NCBI GenBank assembly: GCA_030691805.1
Contig: JAUYDP010000189.1
Coordinates: 1-8,542 of the forward strand
From: Dehalococcoidia bacterium
Lineage (GTDB): Bacteria; Chloroflexota; Dehalococcoidia; JAUYDP01
Direction: 5' to 3'
Length of the DNA: 8,542 nt
Shown here: in pieces, positions 6,129 to 8,542 of the stretch
Layout: each line of letters opens with the position of its first letter
Numbering within the stretch: position 1 is the first letter of the stretch
The notes under the pieces: generated by a model
Databases searched by the model: none
What the model was told of the DNA's origin: nothing
What the model saw: only the letters and a program-made list of their open reading frames with translations
Translations under genes and position numbers: made by a program

Positions 6129-6868
6129 CCCCTCTCCACGTAGAGAACGTGAGCAAGAATTTCGGAGGCCTTCAGGCTCTGCTGGGTGTTAACCTGACCC
6201 TGCAAGAGGGAGAGCGCCGCGCCATCATTGGCCCGAACGGCGCAGGTAAAACCACGTTCTTCCACTTGATCAGCGGCGTCCTGACACCGTCTTCGGGACA
6301 CATCCACCTCTTCGGGCAGGAGGTGACCAGCAAGCCGCCTTATCGTCGGGCGGCCCTGGGACTGGCCCGAACCTTCCAGATAAACAACCTCTTTCCTAAC
6401 CTTTCCGTCCTGGATAACATCGTCCTATCCGTTCAGGCTCTCGAGAAGACGAAGTTCTCTATGTTTAAGCCCATGACTTCCTACCGTCACGTTTACCTCA
6501 GGGCTGAGGAGCTAATGGAGCAGTGGGGGCTGGCGGACAAGGGAAATACAACGGTACGTAACCTCTCCTACGGAGACCAGCGGGAGCTAGAGGTAGTTAT
6601 GGCCCTGGCCCAGGAGCCGAAGCTCCTGCTGCTGGACGAGCCGACGGGAGGCCTCTCTCCAGCCGAGACTGCCACAGTAACCGCCATGCTAAGTCAATTG
6701 CCAAGACATATTACCGTCCTGCTCATCGAGCATGATATGGACGTGGCCTTCACTATGGCTGACCGGGTCACGGTGTTCTACATGGGCGAGGTCCTGGCCG
6801 AGGGAACGCCGCAGGAGGTCCGTGAGAATCCCAAGGTGCAAGAGATCTATCTGGGAAGCCCGATATGA
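6113..6868 (+). CDS. livG: ABC transporter ATP-binding protein LivG
   Basis: A 251-residue cytoplasmic ATPase, one of the two nucleotide-binding subunits driving LivHM. Walker A is GPNGAGKTT (40-48), the Q-loop glutamine is Q89 (ARTFQINNLFP), the signature is LSYGDQ (151-156), Walker B is LLLLDEP (171-177) with catalytic E176, and the switch histidine is H207 (LLIEHDMD). All are intact. FGGLQAL near the N-terminus and the long insert around 105-130 before the signature are typical of LivG. The signature reads YGDQ rather than the general SGGQ, as is common in this subfamily. ATG at 6113 lies 16 bases inside the end of livM and places the N-terminus at the usual distance from FGG. It overlaps livF by ATGA. 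Confidence 0.93.
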   Translation: MDSNVAPLHVENVSKNFGGLQALLGVNLTLQEGERRAIIGPNGAGKTTFFHLISGVLTPSSGHIHLFGQEVTSKPPYRRAALGLARTFQINNLFPNLSVLDNIVLSVQALEKTKFSMFKPMTSYRHVYLRAEELMEQWGLADKGNTTVRNLSYGDQRELEVVMALAQEPKLLLLDEPTGGLSPAETATVTAMLSQLPRHITVLLIEHDMDVAFTMADRVTVFYMGEVLAEGTPQEVRENPKVQEIYLGSPI

Positions 6869-7566
6869 GTGTGCTCCAGGTCCAGGACCTACACACCTAC
6901 TATGGGAACAGCTACGTCCTTCAGGGTGTCTCCCTGGAAGTAGAGCAGGGGACCGTGATTGCCATCCTTGGGCGGAACGGCGTGGGGAAGACCACTCTTA
7001 TCCGGTCTATTAGCGGACATACTCCATGCCGGCAGGGCCATATCTTCTTCCAGGGGAAAGAGATCAGTCATATGCCGTCCTATTTTATTGCGCGCCAAGG
7101 CATCGGACTGGTGCCTCAGGGGAGACGTGTCTTCCCGTCTCTAACGGTGAAAGAGACCTTCCAGATATCTGCCAGAGGCGCAACGGAACACGGCTGGACC
7201 GAGGAAAAGGTGCTTAAGGTATTCCCCCGTTTGGGTGAGCGCTGGAACCAGCGAGCAGGAAAGCTAAGTGGAGGGGAGCAACAGATGCTGGCCATCGCCC
7301 GTGCGCTCCTGGGCAATCCCAGGCTCTTGCTTTTGGATGAGCCCACCGAGGGCCTGGCCCCGCTGCTGGCCAGGGATCTGGGCAGTATCATACAGCAGAT
7401 CAAGGCAGAGGGTCTTTCCATCGTGCTGGTGGAGCAGAACCTGACCTTCGCGCTGGCCCTTGCGGACTATGCGTACGTTATGAGCAAGGGCCGAATCGTC
7501 CATCAAGCCCCCGCCGCGAATATCTTATTAGACGCAGAGGTCAAGGCGCGGTATCTGGGGGTATAG
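6865..7566 (+). CDS. livF: ABC transporter ATP-binding protein LivF
   Basis: A 233-residue cytoplasmic ATPase that pairs with LivG. The LHTYYGNSYVLQGVSLEV opening is characteristic of LivF. Walker A is GRNGVGKTT (36-44), the Q-loop is Q85 (LVPQGRRVFPSLTV), the signature is LSGGEQQ (134-140), and Walker B is LLLLDEP (154-160) with E159. The switch position is Q191 (LVEQN) instead of histidine, which is normal for LivF, so the LivG site carries the histidine. The start ATG overlaps the livG stop (ATGA, 6865-6868), implying coupled translation. It is the last gene of the importer cluster. Its stop is only 19 bases from the stop of the convergent - strand gene, with no clear terminator between them. 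Confidence 0.93.
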   Translation: MSVLQVQDLHTYYGNSYVLQGVSLEVEQGTVIAILGRNGVGKTTLIRSISGHTPCRQGHIFFQGKEISHMPSYFIARQGIGLVPQGRRVFPSLTVKETFQISARGATEHGWTEEKVLKVFPRLGERWNQRAGKLSGGEQQMLAIARALLGNPRLLLLDEPTEGLAPLLARDLGSIIQQIKAEGLSIVLVEQNLTFALALADYAYVMSKGRIVHQAPAANILLDAEVKARYLGV

Positions 7567-7585
7567 CGGCCACTTTACAGTTCCT

Positions 7586-8512
7586 CTAAGGCCCGCCTCT
7601 CACCAATACCTCAACTCTCCTAACAAGTTCGTCCGGCAAGGCCCGCCCCTCAGATTCCTGTTCCTTTGTGGCGTAGGCGCCTTGCGCTGGCTGAGGTTCC
7701 GACGTTTTACCATACCCGGACTGAGGGTAGTCTAGGACATCTAGAATGCCATCACCTTTCAGGTCCCTGGCCATAATAAGGAGCCTGGCGCCTTTGGAAA
7801 GCCGGAGGGCCGGCGAGGCCCGGAGGGCCAATTGGTTGCCGGAGTCCTGTCCTTTCAAATAACGCTCTACGGAAACGACCACCCGGAAGTCAGGAGGGAT
7901 GGGACTTGACTTCGCTCCATCGCCGAGGGGCGCTGATGATATCTCCTCCAACCGTCCTATGAGAATAGTTTGGGCGTCCGCCACCGCCTGTTCCAGCGTG
8001 CGGGGCGTAAGTGAGAGGGCAGCGATACCCGGGGTAGGCTGGGGGGCCGGTGCCCGTGGAGCAGGGGCGGCACCCGCGGGAGCGCCCGCCGTTTTCCCCT
8101 CAGGGCCTTGTAAGGGCGCCGTTCTCTCTATAGACCGAGGGGCTGCGGGCGCCTCCATGGGCGCAGTGGGGATGATCGTGCCCGTGCTCGACCAGACAAC
8201 CACCATAATTATTGCGGCCGCGGCGGCCACTCCCCCCAGGGTCCTGGCCCATGATAGCCTCCAAAAGGCTACCGCCCGGACTCTTGGGCTGGCCTTGTCC
8301 AGCTCCTTTCGCAGCTCCCTCTCCAGGCTTGCCACAAACTCCGGCTTGGGCTCGAGCTCGTCCTTCACGGCCTGGTATTTCAGCCGGCGCGCCGCCTTCA
8401 CAAGCAGCGCCTCATCCTCGCTCCTGGCCTCCCTGGCGATAGCGCCTGCGCTACGTTCTCTCAACAGAGCGTCAACGTACCCGCTTATCCAGTCCTGGAC
8501 ACGCCGTGTCAT
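7586..8512 (-). CDS. Single-pass membrane protein, anti-sigma-like layout, unassigned extracytoplasmic domain
   Basis: A 308-residue protein I cannot assign to a named family. Residues 1-88 are charged and helical, probably cytoplasmic, with a PxFVxxLExELRKEL segment (57-71) like those near the membrane in anti-sigma factors. Residues 91-112 form one membrane helix. Residues 113-162 are an Ala/Pro-rich stalk. Residues 172-308 form an outer domain with a pattern (AQTILIGRLEEI, VVVSVERYLKG, LSKGARLLIMARD) I have seen in secreted OB-like domains of Chloroflexota and Firmicutes. DLKGDGILDVLD (250-261) resembles an EF-hand or dockerin calcium loop, except that loop position 3 is Lys. There is no Cys or His, so no zinc anti-sigma motif. 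The ATG is supported by AGGA on the minus strand (8521-8524), 8 bases upstream. It converges on livF and appears unrelated to the importer. It could be a sigma-factor partner, but this is not shown. Confidence 0.7.
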   Translation of the reverse strand: MTRRVQDWISGYVDALLRERSAGAIAREARSEDEALLVKAARRLKYQAVKDELEPKPEFVASLERELRKELDKASPRVRAVAFWRLSWARTLGGVAAAAAIIMVVVWSSTGTIIPTAPMEAPAAPRSIERTAPLQGPEGKTAGAPAGAAPAPRAPAPQPTPGIAALSLTPRTLEQAVADAQTILIGRLEEISSAPLGDGAKSSPIPPDFRVVVSVERYLKGQDSGNQLALRASPALRLSKGARLLIMARDLKGDGILDVLDYPQSGYGKTSEPQPAQGAYATKEQESEGRALPDELVRRVEVLVRGGP

Positions 8513-8542
8513 TCGCTTATTCCTAATTCAGCGGCCTTTTTC

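Noticed and set aside
7435..7443. Glutamine instead of histidine at the switch position of LivF as a sign of a degenerate ATPase site
   Set aside because: VEQN at this position is normal for LivF proteins. LivG keeps the histidine and all other motifs are intact.

Overview
The window looks like chromosomal DNA from a GC-rich bacterium. My best guess is a member of the Chloroflexota. The basis is style rather than a marker gene: two lipoproteins carry unusually long Ala/Pro/Thr/Lys-rich linkers directly after the lipidated cysteine, and a membrane protein has a similar Ala/Pro-rich stalk and an extracytoplasmic domain of a kind I associate with that phylum. No rRNA, tRNA, CRISPR array, transposase or phage gene was seen.

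Layout. Positions 2-94 hold the last 30 codons of a membrane protein. A stand-alone metallo-beta-lactamase-fold hydrolase (235-1005) follows, resembling class-II cyclic-nucleotide phosphodiesterases. A non-coding stretch (1006-1330) ends in a good sigma-70-type promoter overlapped by a near-perfect palindrome. Next comes a complete branched-chain/hydrophobic-amino-acid-type (HAAT, Liv-type) ABC importer, all on the + strand: two tandem, paralogous substrate-binding lipoproteins (1331-2692 and 2777-4153), a 176-bp gap with two strong hairpins, then permeases LivH and LivM and ATPases LivG and LivF (4330-7566), each overlapping the next by 4 to 16 bases. On the - strand, converging on livF, is a single-pass membrane protein with an anti-sigma-like layout (8512 down to 7586).

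How the genes work together. The two lipoproteins should sit on the outer face of the cytoplasmic membrane, capture ligand and deliver it to one LivHM channel driven by LivGF. The logic resembles E. coli livJ/livK sharing livHMGF. The domain-start pattern of both binding proteins recalls relatives that bind aromatic acids, so the substrate need not be a branched-chain amino acid. The promoter/operator upstream and the hairpins between the binding-protein and permease genes suggest that transcription is controlled and that binding proteins are made in excess over the membrane components.

I did not find a plainly new system. The most interesting parts are the duplicated binding proteins (one with an extra CxxC near the expected ligand cleft), the 14+14-base palindrome before livH, the palindromic promoter, and the unassigned - strand membrane protein with an EF-hand-like loop.
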